A program made the position numbers and the translations under genes. Shown piece after piece: positions 49,666-59,523 of a stretch of 64,000 nt of DNA. The notes beneath the pieces are model-generated. The model was given only the letters and a program-made list of their open reading frames with translations. It searched no databases and was not told where the DNA came from. Location of the stretch: positions 437,226 to 501,225 of the forward strand of contig NZ_CP081183.1 of the NCBI RefSeq assembly GCF_019693215.1, written 5' to 3'. Each line of letters opens with the position of its first letter. The stretch's first letter is position 1. The DNA is from Salinarchaeum sp. IM2453. Its GTDB lineage: Archaea; Halobacteriota; Halobacteria; Halobacteriales; Salinarchaeaceae.

Positions 49666-52362
49666 GTGAAACAGGTCGTCCAGCGCCGTCAACTCTGGAA
49701 TCTAGTACTCATAGTGACGTTTATTATTGCGATCAGCCTTGCAGCGGTTGTTTTCATTGGAGCTGACGATCCATTTGCAAGTCCGGGAGAAGATGACCCT
49801 GACACAGCGACAGATGCGTTTCCGGCAGTAGATGAATATAGCACTGTTGGTGGGGGAAGTATTGGCGGGGCGGCAGTCAATCCGGTCGGAGAAGCGATCA
49901 ACGAGGATGTGACAAACCCATTGGCGACGACAAATGCAACCAAGCAGTTTACCGTTGAGACAGCACAGCCGCAGTACTGGCGGGTAAACGCATATGACCG
50001 GTATGAAGACGGCGAATGGCTCCGGACAGAGCCAACAGTAGCATACACTGATCGATTACCGGAAACAGGGCCAACAACGGGAACAGCTGATCATACAGTA
50101 ACACTGCAGCGAGATACCACAATGCTGCCAGCAGCGTGGCAACCAGCAGAGATTGACTTTGACGGCGAGGGAATGATTGGCGTGAGTGGGGAGCATGGGA
50201 TTGATCTTGAAACAAAGCAGTCGGCCGAAACAGAGTATACAGTCGAGACCTATACGTATGATCCCGATCCAGCGGCATTATCAACTCCATCGGGGGATCC
50301 ACCACAGACAATTGTCCAGCAGTATGGATCCGAAAAGGGAGCAATCCCCGATGAGATTGAAGACGTTGGCGAGGCGGTAACTGAAGATACAGCAACCGCC
50401 GCAGACGCAGCGTGTGCCGTCCAAGACTGGTTGCAGGCAAACTATGACTATAACCGAACAGCGACACCGGCCGGCGACGATCCGGTAACAGAATTTCTGT
50501 TTGATACAGAAACCGGCAATGCAGAATATTTCGCCTCAAGTATGACGACGGTATTACAGTCACAAGATATTCCTGCCAGATACGTAACCGGCTATGGTCC
50601 AGGCGAAGCACAAGAAGATACGGAGGGCAGTTACAATATCTATAGTGCAAATACACACGCGTGGACAGAAGTGTATGTAGCTGGCCATGGATGGATTCCA
50701 TTTGATCCTACGCCAACAGATGACCGACTGGCCGCAGCACAGACACATATTGAGCCAGATGGAGAGCTAGTCAATCATACAGTAGCGGAGGTCTGTGATG
50801 CAGACACTGATCCGGCCCTACCACCAGCAGATGAAATCGGTGACGAGGACGAAGACGAGAACGGTGCTGAAAACGGCAACGAGTCAGACAACGGCGATGA
50901 GCCAACAAATGGGGATGATCCCGTTGTGATTGATCCTGATCCGGGAGCAGATACAGACTATACGTTATTGCTCTCTGATGAGTCACCACTGCCGGGAGGT
51001 CAGATAACGGTAACAGTACAACAGGAGGAATCCCCGGTAGCTGGTGTTAATGTGTTCGTTAACAGTGAGGATGTTGGATCGACCGACGAAAATGGAGAAA
51101 TAACAATCACGGTTCCGTATGCGTCGAACCTTGTGATAACACTTGAAACAGCCGAGACGGCAACGGTAACAACAAACACAGCGGCGACGACTACAGGGAC
51201 AACAGACCACACTTATACCGTACCAATTACAGGATCACTGTCAGTAACCACAAATCCTGCACCATTGATTGCTGATGGAACGGCAACCACATATGTGACA
51301 ATTGGGGGAAATCCAGTGACAAACGCAGCAGTTGCAGTGAATGGGGACCATATCGGCATGACAGATGAGACAGGCAGCATGACAATGGATGTGCCAGCCA
51401 AAGATGAGATTGCGATCACAGTTGAACGTGGAGAACTAACCAAAACAGCATCACACGCGGTTGTGCCACTGGAACTATCAACAGAGACAGATCGTGTGCT
51501 GGCGATGCCTGGACAAAACGTATCGGTAACGCTAACTGCCGGGGGACAGCCAGTTGCCGGGGCACAAATAACAACTGGAGAGACCACAGTGACCACAGAT
51601 ACAGATGGGACGACAGCAGTGCCAATCTCGGCATTGCAAACCACAATAACAGGCGAGCACGCAGATGCTGAGACAACACACGAGGTACAGAATCTATTAC
51701 TGCCGGGAATTGGTGGCGGAGTTGCTGGAGTAGTACTTGTAGTTGGCGGCGTAATTGGCATGCGTCGGTATACGGGTGTTACAGAACGAGCAACCACAGT
51801 TACACGAACACTCACGCAGCGATTGTTACAGGCACTAAGCCGGATTGAAACCGGAATACAGGCGATAAGCACACGGGCAAACGAAGGCACTGGTGCGATT
51901 GGGCAGTATCTACTTGCGCAAATCAAACGCGGGATCAGATGGGCAAAGTCAGTCAATGTGACTGGCGGATTATCCATGATTGTTCGGGGAATCTGGGCAG
52001 GGCTCATTGTTCCGGTGCGGTGGATTAACACCCGATTTCGAGAGACAGACGAACCAACAACAGATACAGCAGACGGCGAGCAAACAGCACAAACAGAAGT
52101 ACAACAGTCAATTCGTGATATCTGGGGACGGTTTACGATGCTTGTAACGCCACAGGAAGGAACAACAGCAACGCCAGCAGAGATTGCCCAGCAAGCAGTT
52201 ACAATGGGGCTGCCGAAACGACCAGTCACCCGGCTACTGGACATATTCCGAAAAGCAGAATATGGCCCGCCAGAACAACACTCAGAACAGCTAGCAAACG
52301 ACGCAGCAGACGCCTTCGCTGAACTCGAAGACGAGCAACAAACTGGCGAGGATGAGACATAA
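49666..52362 (+). CDS. Membrane transglutaminase-like protein, catalytic Cys replaced
   Basis: An 898-residue protein starting with GTG at 49666. After one membrane helix (NLVLIVTFIIAISLAAVVFIG) comes a large external part. Residues about 245-350 are a transglutaminase-like core, but where active members have Cys in GxCEYFA the sequence is GNAEYFASSM with Ala286; His331 (ANTHAWTEV) and Asp347 (FDPTP) of the triad are kept. Then follow a Glu/Asn-rich linker, three carboxypeptidase-regulatory-like or Ig-like repeats, a membrane helix near residue 685, and a cytoplasmic DUF4129-like end (AEIAQQAVTMGLPKRPVTRL). It begins an operon with the next three genes. Probably not an active protease or transglutaminase. 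Confidence 0.75.
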   Translation: MKQVVQRRQLWNLVLIVTFIIAISLAAVVFIGADDPFASPGEDDPDTATDAFPAVDEYSTVGGGSIGGAAVNPVGEAINEDVTNPLATTNATKQFTVETAQPQYWRVNAYDRYEDGEWLRTEPTVAYTDRLPETGPTTGTADHTVTLQRDTTMLPAAWQPAEIDFDGEGMIGVSGEHGIDLETKQSAETEYTVETYTYDPDPAALSTPSGDPPQTIVQQYGSEKGAIPDEIEDVGEAVTEDTATAADAACAVQDWLQANYDYNRTATPAGDDPVTEFLFDTETGNAEYFASSMTTVLQSQDIPARYVTGYGPGEAQEDTEGSYNIYSANTHAWTEVYVAGHGWIPFDPTPTDDRLAAAQTHIEPDGELVNHTVAEVCDADTDPALPPADEIGDEDEDENGAENGNESDNGDEPTNGDDPVVIDPDPGADTDYTLLLSDESPLPGGQITVTVQQEESPVAGVNVFVNSEDVGSTDENGEITITVPYASNLVITLETAETATVTTNTAATTTGTTDHTYTVPITGSLSVTTNPAPLIADGTATTYVTIGGNPVTNAAVAVNGDHIGMTDETGSMTMDVPAKDEIAITVERGELTKTASHAVVPLELSTETDRVLAMPGQNVSVTLTAGGQPVAGAQITTGETTVTTDTDGTTAVPISALQTTITGEHADAETTHEVQNLLLPGIGGGVAGVVLVVGGVIGMRRYTGVTERATTVTRTLTQRLLQALSRIETGIQAISTRANEGTGAIGQYLLAQIKRGIRWAKSVNVTGGLSMIVRGIWAGLIVPVRWINTRFRETDEPTTDTADGEQTAQTEVQQSIRDIWGRFTMLVTPQEGTTATPAEIAQQAVTMGLPKRPVTRLLDIFRKAEYGPPEQHSEQLANDAADAFAELEDEQQTGEDET

Positions 52363-52364
52363 CA

Positions 52365-53105
52365 ATGCAACAGACGCTGTCACGACTGGGCCCGATAATA
52401 CTGATTGGGGGATTACTTGTTGTGGGCATTGTTGGTGTTGTGCCAGGGCCAATTGCAGCAAGCCTTACAGAATGGAGTGCCGATAGGCTCGCCCCAGTAC
52501 TTCGGATCGGCGCAGCAGAAATACTGGCGGGCGGATTCTTCCTGATTGGCGGATACCTTTGGTATGTCACTGCCAACACAGAACGCCAAACGCATACACT
52601 AACCGGATCGTTGCCGCCAGAGCAGCCTAGAAATCCACCAGCAATTGTTGGTGAATCCATCCAGAAAGACATCGAGGATGCAGCAGATGCCATCACAATC
52701 AAAGGTGTTCCATACGAAGAGACAACACCAAGAGAACAACTCCAAGATATCGTCAGAGAAGCAACAATACAAACTAATGGACAGGCCCCGGAAAGACAGC
52801 TACAAACAGGGGCATGGACAGATGATCCCGTTGCTGGTGCATTGTTGAGTGATGACCGGGGATATCCACCACGGTTTCAGCTATACAGATGGGCGCGCCC
52901 GGAGAAAGCATACAGACAGGCAGTTCAGCGAACGGTCAAAGCGATTGATCGGCAGTACAACCCGGCTGGAAATGATAACGGAGAACCACTGACAGAGTCC
53001 GATGGGCTGTTCAAGAATCGTATCAATTACAGTACAACGGCAGAACCAATAGACAAGAGGCAACAACCGCCACAACCATCTGCAACGGAGGGCAACGATG
53101 ACTAA
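52365..53105 (+). CDS. Two-helix membrane protein (DUF7269-like)
   Basis: A 246-residue protein with two membrane helices near the N-terminus (IILIGGLLVVGIVGVVPGPI and ILAGGFFLIGGYLWYVTA) and a cytoplasmic helical domain of about 170 residues (PPAIVGESIQKDIEDAADAI, TPREQLQDIVREATIQTNGQ). It starts three bases after the transglutaminase-like gene stop and its own end overlaps the DUF58 start. In haloarchaea a protein of this form is regularly found beside DUF58 and transglutaminase-like genes; I believe it is the DUF7269 family, though I cannot confirm it. Function unknown. Confidence 0.65.
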   Translation: MQQTLSRLGPIILIGGLLVVGIVGVVPGPIAASLTEWSADRLAPVLRIGAAEILAGGFFLIGGYLWYVTANTERQTHTLTGSLPPEQPRNPPAIVGESIQKDIEDAADAITIKGVPYEETTPREQLQDIVREATIQTNGQAPERQLQTGAWTDDPVAGALLSDDRGYPPRFQLYRWARPEKAYRQAVQRTVKAIDRQYNPAGNDNGEPLTESDGLFKNRINYSTTAEPIDKRQQPPQPSATEGNDD

Positions 53106-54426
53106 TCTGGTACCACGCTGGCGGGTGGTGATCGGGCTTGCGTTTGTACTGGTCGGGGTTGGTGTGCTGGTTGTCGATCCGCGAATATTGATTGGTGCAA
53201 TCATTCCCGTGCTTGTTTTGGGATATGGAATGGTCGGATCCACACCGGAGATAACAGACGCAATTGTGCTGCGTCGGTCAGTGACGCCTGCACAAACACA
53301 TCCAGGAGGAACACCAACGGTCACGCTGACCATAGAAAATACTCGTGATACGTGGATCACCGACCTACGAGTCGTCGATGGCGTTCCAGACGAGGTAGCA
53401 GTGATTGATGGCTCACCACGAGCAACAGTACGTCTGGCCCCCGGCGAATCAGCCACACTAACATACACGGTCCAAGCTCGATACGGGACAACGGAGTTTA
53501 CATCAACGACGGTTCGGAGTGTTGGGGTTGGGGCCCTGCATATGCAGACAGTCACAATGGAGCCAGCAGGGGACAACCACATTACAGCGACAGTCACCCC
53601 GGAGACAACAATAACACAACGACAACCAACAGACATTGTAGGACAACAGACCACCGATCAAGGCGGAGAAGGAATTGAGTTTCATGGGGTCCGATCCTAC
53701 CAGCCAACAGATCCAGCACATAAGGTAAACTGGCGACAGTACGCAAAAACCCGTGAGCTATCTACTATCCAGTATCGACAAGAAGAGGCGCTTGATACCG
53801 TTGTTGCGGTTGATCTACGCCCCTGTACAAAGCAGGCACAGCGGAAAACAGCGCCAACCGGCACAGAATTATGTATCTACATGGCCCACCAGCTGGTCAG
53901 TGAGTTACTTGCAAACAGAAATCGGGTTGGGATGCTTGCGTTTGGAGTACAGGCGAGTGAAATCGATGGGCCCGTCGCTGGGGAGACTGGCTATGTCTGG
54001 ATTTCACCAAGTGATCGAACAGAAACACTGACGCGCGTTCAGCAGGTCCTTGACCATGCAGGACAGGCCGCAGATCCATCGGTAACAGAACAAATTCTAT
54101 CGGATACCGTTCCAACAGCGACCGAGATTACAGAACGAATAGATGGACAAACACAGGTGCTGTTTGTCAGCCCACTGTGTGATGAGACTGCGGTTGATCT
54201 GGTCCGAGCATACAACCAAGTCAGTCACACGACCAAGGTCTATCTGCCAGATATCACAAGCCGGGCCTCAACAGGCGGACTCATTACACAGACCCAACAC
54301 AGAATGCGAATGCAGCAAGTACGGCAGTATGGAGTACCTGTTATATCCTGGCGTCCGGACACAGAATCCCTGGAAACAGCATTACAGGAGGGAACCAGAC
54401 GTGTACCAGCAGGAGGTGAAAGCTAA
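53098..54426 (+). CDS. DUF58 domain protein
   Basis: A 442-residue protein with two N-terminal membrane helices (WRVVIGLAFVLVGVGVLVVD, LIGAIIPVLVLGYGMVG), a beta domain (residues about 65-165), and the DUF58 core at about 195-300: GIEFHGVRSYQPTDPAHKVN leading to WRQYAKTRELSTIQY, followed by a von Willebrand A-like fold (DTVVAVDLRP, GMLAFGVQA, VLFVSPLCDE). DUF58 proteins regularly accompany MoxR AAA ATPases and are thought to act in assembly of membrane or surface complexes. The MIDAS-like DxS is not clear here. It overlaps both neighbours. Confidence 0.88.
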   Translation: MTNLVPRWRVVIGLAFVLVGVGVLVVDPRILIGAIIPVLVLGYGMVGSTPEITDAIVLRRSVTPAQTHPGGTPTVTLTIENTRDTWITDLRVVDGVPDEVAVIDGSPRATVRLAPGESATLTYTVQARYGTTEFTSTTVRSVGVGALHMQTVTMEPAGDNHITATVTPETTITQRQPTDIVGQQTTDQGGEGIEFHGVRSYQPTDPAHKVNWRQYAKTRELSTIQYRQEEALDTVVAVDLRPCTKQAQRKTAPTGTELCIYMAHQLVSELLANRNRVGMLAFGVQASEIDGPVAGETGYVWISPSDRTETLTRVQQVLDHAGQAADPSVTEQILSDTVPTATEITERIDGQTQVLFVSPLCDETAVDLVRAYNQVSHTTKVYLPDITSRASTGGLITQTQHRMRMQQVRQYGVPVISWRPDTESLETALQEGTRRVPAGGES

Positions 54427-55946
54427 TGGCACAGCGATCACAGTCGGCGACGGACCGAACAAGCACAGCAGTCCCAGAGAATACCAGTGGATACCGTATT
54501 CCGACTGCCAGTGTGATAATCTCTGGGTTACTTGCTGGAAGTAGCCTGCTATGGATTGGCGTTGTACTTGATGCAGGATGGCTAATTGGTGCTGGATTTG
54601 GGTGTGGTGTGATACTGGCAGTCACGGCTGCAAACACGACAGATGACGGTGGACTGCGGGCAGATGTATTTGGAATTGGCTTTTTGCTTACGATAGGCGG
54701 GACAGTAGCAATACCAGCGTATGCCGTGACGACTGCAACAGCAGCAGTTGCACTTGCAGTTGGTGGGAGTATCATTACCGGCTTTGGGATTGCACAACTG
54801 CGAGCATTGTTGATTGGAAATGGGGCATTGATTGATGCACTCGGCTGGTTGACCAGAGTTGCAGTTGTGTTGGGACTGTGTACAGGTCTTGTGGCGCTAA
54901 TACAGCTTGAGGTGAGTGCTGTGCTTGGGCCCCTGTCAGCCCTCATCGCGCCGACAACGGCGACAGCCGAAGCTGTGAGCTTTCTTGTGCTGGCATGGCT
55001 CTGTGTCGGTGGTATATGGGGAATTGGTGCTGTCTTACCACCGGCGACGGTGTTTGGGTCGGATACGAAAGCGCGGTATCAACGACTCACAACCAGCATA
55101 CAGTATGGTGTTGGAATCATCATCGGCGGCGGGAGTTTGCTGGTGGTCCTTATCTATTTGATTAGCGTTGAAACAACCGTTGCAGCCGAGACAATTGAGC
55201 AGACCATCGGCCCGCTTGTGACCGGAACTGCAATTCGAGGAGCACTCATGCAGGGACTGTTATTGTTGGGACTTGTAATCGTTAGCATTCGAGTCTTTCG
55301 GACAGCCGGGATTGCACTGTTGTATGAACGGCCAGCATGGATTCCCGTTGCAGCAGTACTGACTGGAGGGGCAGTACTGATCGCATGGCAGTTTGGAGAT
55401 CAAATACAGACGACAGTCACACAGACACATGAGCTTGTAGCCACGCCGGTCACGGCAGGAACAACGCTCACCGGTGAGCTAACGGTTGGGCTTGGACTGA
55501 TCACGCTTGGAATCTTCGGTGTCATTGCAGTATTCCTTGGTGTTGTCATCGCAACCCGGACAGGACTGCTTCCAGCAACAACCGGACCAGCACGACTGGC
55601 CGTCGTTGGACTGGTGTTAGGGGCCATTGGAGCAACACTTGGAGACACAGGCACAGGGACGGTACTCTTTGGGATTATGAGCGCAGTCGTGGTGTGGGAT
55701 ATAACCGAGTTTGGAATTGGACAGACCATTGCCGTGGGATCGATGCCGGCTCATCGAGACGGAGCGCTGGTGGCTGCAGGCATAAGCATTCTAGTTGGTG
55801 TTGGGAGTCTGTTGTTCACAGGTGGATTGTACACACTCTTGACAAGGGTAACAGTCGAGATTCAGTATGGAATTTTGCCACTGGGAGTCGCATTACTGGC
55901 CGCAGTCCTTGCAATAGTGTTTGTGTACTGGAATCAACGCGATTGA
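54426..55946 (+). CDS. Polytopic membrane protein (DUF7519-like)
   Basis: A 506-residue protein, almost entirely of membrane segments, about twelve to fourteen, alternating with short loops (for example SVIISGLLAGSSLLWIGVVL, VGIIIGGGSLLVVLIYLISV, LGLITLGIFGVIAVFLGVVI). It ends in a positive tail (VYWNQRD). Its ATG shares one base with the DUF58 stop, so it is part of that operon. Haloarchaeal proteins at this position have no assigned function (I think DUF7519). The helices are rich in Gly and Thr and no transport motif is evident. Confidence 0.7.
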   Translation: MAQRSQSATDRTSTAVPENTSGYRIPTASVIISGLLAGSSLLWIGVVLDAGWLIGAGFGCGVILAVTAANTTDDGGLRADVFGIGFLLTIGGTVAIPAYAVTTATAAVALAVGGSIITGFGIAQLRALLIGNGALIDALGWLTRVAVVLGLCTGLVALIQLEVSAVLGPLSALIAPTTATAEAVSFLVLAWLCVGGIWGIGAVLPPATVFGSDTKARYQRLTTSIQYGVGIIIGGGSLLVVLIYLISVETTVAAETIEQTIGPLVTGTAIRGALMQGLLLLGLVIVSIRVFRTAGIALLYERPAWIPVAAVLTGGAVLIAWQFGDQIQTTVTQTHELVATPVTAGTTLTGELTVGLGLITLGIFGVIAVFLGVVIATRTGLLPATTGPARLAVVGLVLGAIGATLGDTGTGTVLFGIMSAVVVWDITEFGIGQTIAVGSMPAHRDGALVAAGISILVGVGSLLFTGGLYTLLTRVTVEIQYGILPLGVALLAAVLAIVFVYWNQRD

Positions 55947-56009
55947 GTGAGGCCAATAAACCAGTGCGTGCAAGCAAGACAGACTAGATGCTGGAGTTAT
56001 CTTGATTCA

Positions 56010-56450
56010 CCGAGAGAATCCCACCTTTCCCACGAAGCATGAGTGTTTCGACAGCCAGTCGAAACTGAAGACTGAGCAGGGTGGGAGTGGATCGCGTTCG
56101 CTCCGTGAACCAAGAGACAATGATACTACAACACCGAAATTTAATATTCCCTATGCCACTACATGACACACACTGAGGCGGTTCGCCGCCGTCGTAAACG
56201 GATAATATCGGATTCGGGAATTGATGTCTGAAGGAATCCCCTTCGGGCCGCTGGATTCCCGGTACACGGTACCTCCGAATCCCTCACAGGATAGGAGTAA
56301 CGGCTGTCTGGCCCAGCCATCGGTTCGTCTGTTCGATAAACAAACGGGACGAGTCCCCACAAGAACAGGTGCGACCGTACACCGGCAAATATCCCAACGC
56401 TTGCGGTGCGGTTCGGGAAGCCTCGTTGTGTACGACGAGGAGGAGGTCAC
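56010..56450 (+). mobile_element. tnpB element relic, family II, ending at the moxR stop codon
   Basis: A GC-rich non-coding stretch. Near the left it has a palindrome with outer arms CCCACC (56020-56025) and GGTGGG (56080-56085) and inner perfect hairpin GTTTCGAC-AGCCA-GTCGAAAC (56045-56065). The right end GCCTCGT-TGTGT-ACGACGAGG followed by AGGAGGTCAC (to 56450) matches the right end of the relic at 33358. The plus frame 56221-56460 gives the Arg/Pro-rich tail typical of read-through of tnpB 3' regions, without catalytic motifs. Confidence 0.6.
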
Positions 56451-57433
56451 GCAGAGTTGACCGCCGGAACGCTGATGTCTCCAAGCACATCTTCAATGAC
56501 TGCAGTCCGTGTAATGCCATCGACGTGGGCAGAAGAGCTTAATACAAGTCGATGTGCAAGCACAGGAACAGCAAGTGTCTTGACATCGTCTGGGACAACA
56601 TACTCGCGGCCATGAATAACCGCACGGGCTCGGCTTGCTTCAACAAAATGCTGGATTCCGCGTGGGGAAACACCAACGTCAACACGCGGATGGTCACGGG
56701 TTGCCCGTCCGATGTCAAGAAGGTAGTCCTGAATCTCGGGGGCAACATGGACGTATTCTGGCATCTGTTGCAGCGTGCTAAACGCATCAACTGTTGTTGT
56801 GCGGCTAGGGGTCGGGGTTGCTGCAGTACGATCAAGTCGACGTGTAATCAAGTTGGCTTCGGCATCCCGGGTTGGATACCCAATACTGGTTTTGATGACA
56901 AACCGGTCTCGCTGTGATTCAGGGAGTGTGAATGTCCCTTCCTGTTCAACAGGGTTCTGTGTTGCAAGGACAAAAAACGGCGTCGGCAGCGAAAGCGTTT
57001 CATCGGCAATGCTTACTTGTTTTTCTTCCATTGCTTCGAGTAAGGCTGCTTGGGTTTTTGCTGGTGCACGATTAATTTCATCAGCAAGGACAATATTCGC
57101 AAAGATTGGCCCACGATTAAGCCGAAATTCATTGCGCTGTTCATCAAAAACCATTGACCCAGTAATATCAGCTGGGAGCAGGTCTGGCGTGAACTGAATG
57201 CGGCCAAACTCAAGACCAAGCACGGTCGCAAGCGAGCGAGCAGTCAGCGTTTTCCCCGTGCCAGGGACATCCTCAATTAGTACATGTCGGCGAATCAATG
57301 CCCCGGTTAGCATTGACTCAAAAAACTGTCTGTCTGCAACAACCGCATCATTAAGGGCACTGATAATCTGGTCAATCTGTTTTGAAGCCCGGTCAAACGA
57401 CATCGGTGGATCGCCTTGCGACGTACTGCTCAT
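56447..57433 (-). CDS. moxR: MoxR-type AAA+ ATPase
   Basis: About 328 residues from ATG 57433 (MSSTSQGDPPMSFDRASK; MSFDRASKQID at 57403 is an alternative). Walker A is VPGTGKT, Walker B VLADEINRAP, sensor 1 ATQNPVEQEGTF, the arginine-finger region RDRFVIKTSIGYP, and sensor 2 GVSPRGIQHF. MoxR ATPases work as chaperones with DUF58 and VWA proteins, fitting the convergent operon. The stop codon TGA (56447-56449) lies inside the right end of the mobile relic, so the last few residues (VNSA) may be altered from the ancestral C-terminus. Confidence 0.92.
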   Translation of the reverse strand: MSSTSQGDPPMSFDRASKQIDQIISALNDAVVADRQFFESMLTGALIRRHVLIEDVPGTGKTLTARSLATVLGLEFGRIQFTPDLLPADITGSMVFDEQRNEFRLNRGPIFANIVLADEINRAPAKTQAALLEAMEEKQVSIADETLSLPTPFFVLATQNPVEQEGTFTLPESQRDRFVIKTSIGYPTRDAEANLITRRLDRTAATPTPSRTTTVDAFSTLQQMPEYVHVAPEIQDYLLDIGRATRDHPRVDVGVSPRGIQHFVEASRARAVIHGREYVVPDDVKTLAVPVLAHRLVLSSSAHVDGITRTAVIEDVLGDISVPAVNSA

Positions 57434-57546
57434 ATGAGAGGTACTTGCGATACGGACATATATTGGTTTGGACAACACGATGAAGGATGGATTCAGACTG
57501 TCAGATAGAAGATGTTAAGTTACCAGTAGATGTTTAGCTATTCATA

Positions 57547-58752
57547 ATGGCAAACGAGGAGGATGCACAGCCGGACAATGATGAGACAGCAGGGACACAG
57601 TCGGACGATGGCCAACCGGAACAGGATTCTGGACGGGCAACGACAACTGATTCACAGCCAGCGGCTGAACAGACTGACAGTTCACAGTTTGGATCACTGA
57701 TCGACGATGACGGGAAGCTATTTGGGCTTGTAAACGTCGTCGATGCGCTGGTTGTTGTGTTGATCGTGGCAGTAGGTATTGCTGGCATTGCACTGTTGGT
57801 GCCGGGCGATGGCGATGATACGCGATATGTAACCGTTGATCTTGGGTCAGAGGCAGAGTATGTCGCTGAACAGATCAGCGAAGGCGACGAATGGGGCAAT
57901 AACTTTGAGATTACAGATGTGTATTATGCACCCGGAGATGACGACGGTAGCACGAATGTCCTGATCCGTGCTGAAGTACAGGGAACAGCCGTTGATCCAG
58001 ACCAAGCTGAGACCAGTACAATTGATTTTGACGGAGAACCGTTACGATATGATCAGGAGCTAGAAATCGAGACAAGCCAGTACGCAGTAACCGGTTCAGT
58101 TATTGATGTGAGTGAATCAGGTGAAACAATCGAAACTGAAGAGGAAGCAATGGTCCTTGATGCTGAAGTGAGTCAGTCTACGGCAAATCAGATTGCTGAA
58201 GGTGATGAGTATACACTTGGTGGACAGACACTGCTTACAGTCCAGTCAGTAACGAAATATCCAACCGGTGATAGTGACATGCGACAGCTTGTGCTTGGCG
58301 TTGATGGGGTTGATCTGCGAGATGATGGCGGAACACTCCGCGTTGGGGATACGCCCGCCGTCGAGGGTGAAACAATACCGGTTCGGACAGGGGACGTGAA
58401 CTTCGACGCAGAAATTCTACAGGTTGGAACCTTCGAAGAACCGGGGGTTGAGACGACACTCACTGTAGAATACGAGACAGACGGACTCAGTGCTGGACAG
58501 GCTGACCGGCTTGCTGCAGGCATGACAGAATCACTCGATGGACTCCAGACAGCCGAAATACTGGAGGTAGAAGGCAGCGGCACGGACCGTACGTTACTCC
58601 TTGAGCTTACCGTTCGTGAGCTAGACGATAACGGCGGTGATGAAACATATCTGTTCCGTGGCCAAGAGTTGTTAATCGGGGATGAGCCGTCATTCGAGTT
58701 TGGCGGACAAATCCCATCGGTTGATGGTGAAATAACTGATATTAGCACATAA
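57547..58752 (+). CDS. DUF4330 family membrane protein
   Basis: A 401-residue protein. An acidic Gln/Asp-rich N-terminal 50 residues precede the DUF4330 hallmark DDDGKLFGLVNVVDALVVVL with one membrane helix (VLIVAVGIAGIALLVPG), followed by an external part of repeated beta segments. Two similar halves can be seen: TVDLGSEAEYVAEQISEGDE and ATANQIAEGDE-like pieces, with VDGVDLRDDGGTLRVGDTPA. The function of the family is unknown; by topology the bulk lies outside the membrane. It is followed after six bases by the next gene, making an operon. Confidence 0.8.
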   Translation: MANEEDAQPDNDETAGTQSDDGQPEQDSGRATTTDSQPAAEQTDSSQFGSLIDDDGKLFGLVNVVDALVVVLIVAVGIAGIALLVPGDGDDTRYVTVDLGSEAEYVAEQISEGDEWGNNFEITDVYYAPGDDDGSTNVLIRAEVQGTAVDPDQAETSTIDFDGEPLRYDQELEIETSQYAVTGSVIDVSESGETIETEEEAMVLDAEVSQSTANQIAEGDEYTLGGQTLLTVQSVTKYPTGDSDMRQLVLGVDGVDLRDDGGTLRVGDTPAVEGETIPVRTGDVNFDAEILQVGTFEEPGVETTLTVEYETDGLSAGQADRLAAGMTESLDGLQTAEILEVEGSGTDRTLLLELTVRELDDNGGDETYLFRGQELLIGDEPSFEFGGQIPSVDGEITDIST

Positions 58753-58758
58753 AGAAGC

Positions 58759-59523
58759 ATGGATATGACATCCGCTAAAGAGCAGTCACGGATATATCAG
58801 CGATATCAACAGATCCAAGAGACATTACGGACTGCAAGCGCGGAGTCACGAGTGGTACAATTGGTTCGATCAAAGACCCAGCAGCGTCCAGCAGAGAAAA
58901 CACAGACTAAAACAACAACATCAACGGACAGCCAGCAAGCAAAGCATAATGCTAACCAAACCGTAAAGTCACAATCACCGGTCCATCAGTCAGCTGTGTA
59001 CCAGGCCATTGCTGGGGGCAAAGAGTATCTTCGGTCAGCATGGCTGTATCGATGGCTCACGAAAGAGCCAGAACCGGATATCATCGTGATTGATCTGCGA
59101 GAAACACGGTCTGTTGGGCCGGTATTAGCGCGGGTTGATCGCGTACTAACAGCCCTCACCCCGGCATTGCTCCGATCAACCGTATCAAGAGTCTGGTATC
59201 GAGGCCAACGACAACTGCAACAGCGACCGATTCGAACAGCAAGTTTCGGAGCAATTGCAGGCGTTATTGTGGGACTGCTGGTCATGACAACGATTGCAAC
59301 GGTGAGTGTACCAGCAGTGTTGCTTCTGACAGCAGTCTTAATTGGCGCACTTCGGGGCACACAAAGTGACATGACACTACAGGAGTGCAAGCAGACACGA
59401 TGGTTTGGGTATCTTCAGCGAATTGGACAGGCATTTGTCCCACCCGAGCCACCAGAACAACAAGAACCCACACAACAGTCATCTCAGTTAGATAAAGAAA
59501 ACATATCAAAGAACAATAACTAA
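58759..59523 (+). CDS. Conserved membrane protein of unknown function
   Basis: A 254-residue protein. The first 80 residues are polar and rich in Gln, Thr and Lys. A central part (EPEPDIIVIDLRETRSVGPVL) is beta/alpha in look. Two membrane helices (SFGAIAGVIVGLLVMTTIAT, PAVLLLTAVLIGALRG) follow at about residues 155-195, with a polar tail rich in Gln and Pro. The start could also be the ATG at 58765. It follows the DUF4330 gene after six bases. I do not recognise the family; similar partners accompany DUF4330 genes in haloarchaea. Confidence 0.65.
   Translation: MDMTSAKEQSRIYQRYQQIQETLRTASAESRVVQLVRSKTQQRPAEKTQTKTTTSTDSQQAKHNANQTVKSQSPVHQSAVYQAIAGGKEYLRSAWLYRWLTKEPEPDIIVIDLRETRSVGPVLARVDRVLTALTPALLRSTVSRVWYRGQRQLQQRPIRTASFGAIAGVIVGLLVMTTIATVSVPAVLLLTAVLIGALRGTQSDMTLQECKQTRWFGYLQRIGQAFVPPEPPEQQEPTQQSSQLDKENISKNNN

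Noticed and set aside
51213-52370. A 385-residue minus-strand frame opposite the transglutaminase-like gene
   Set aside because: Ser/Val/Thr/Cys-rich antisense translation with no start signal; the opposite strand forms a tight operon.
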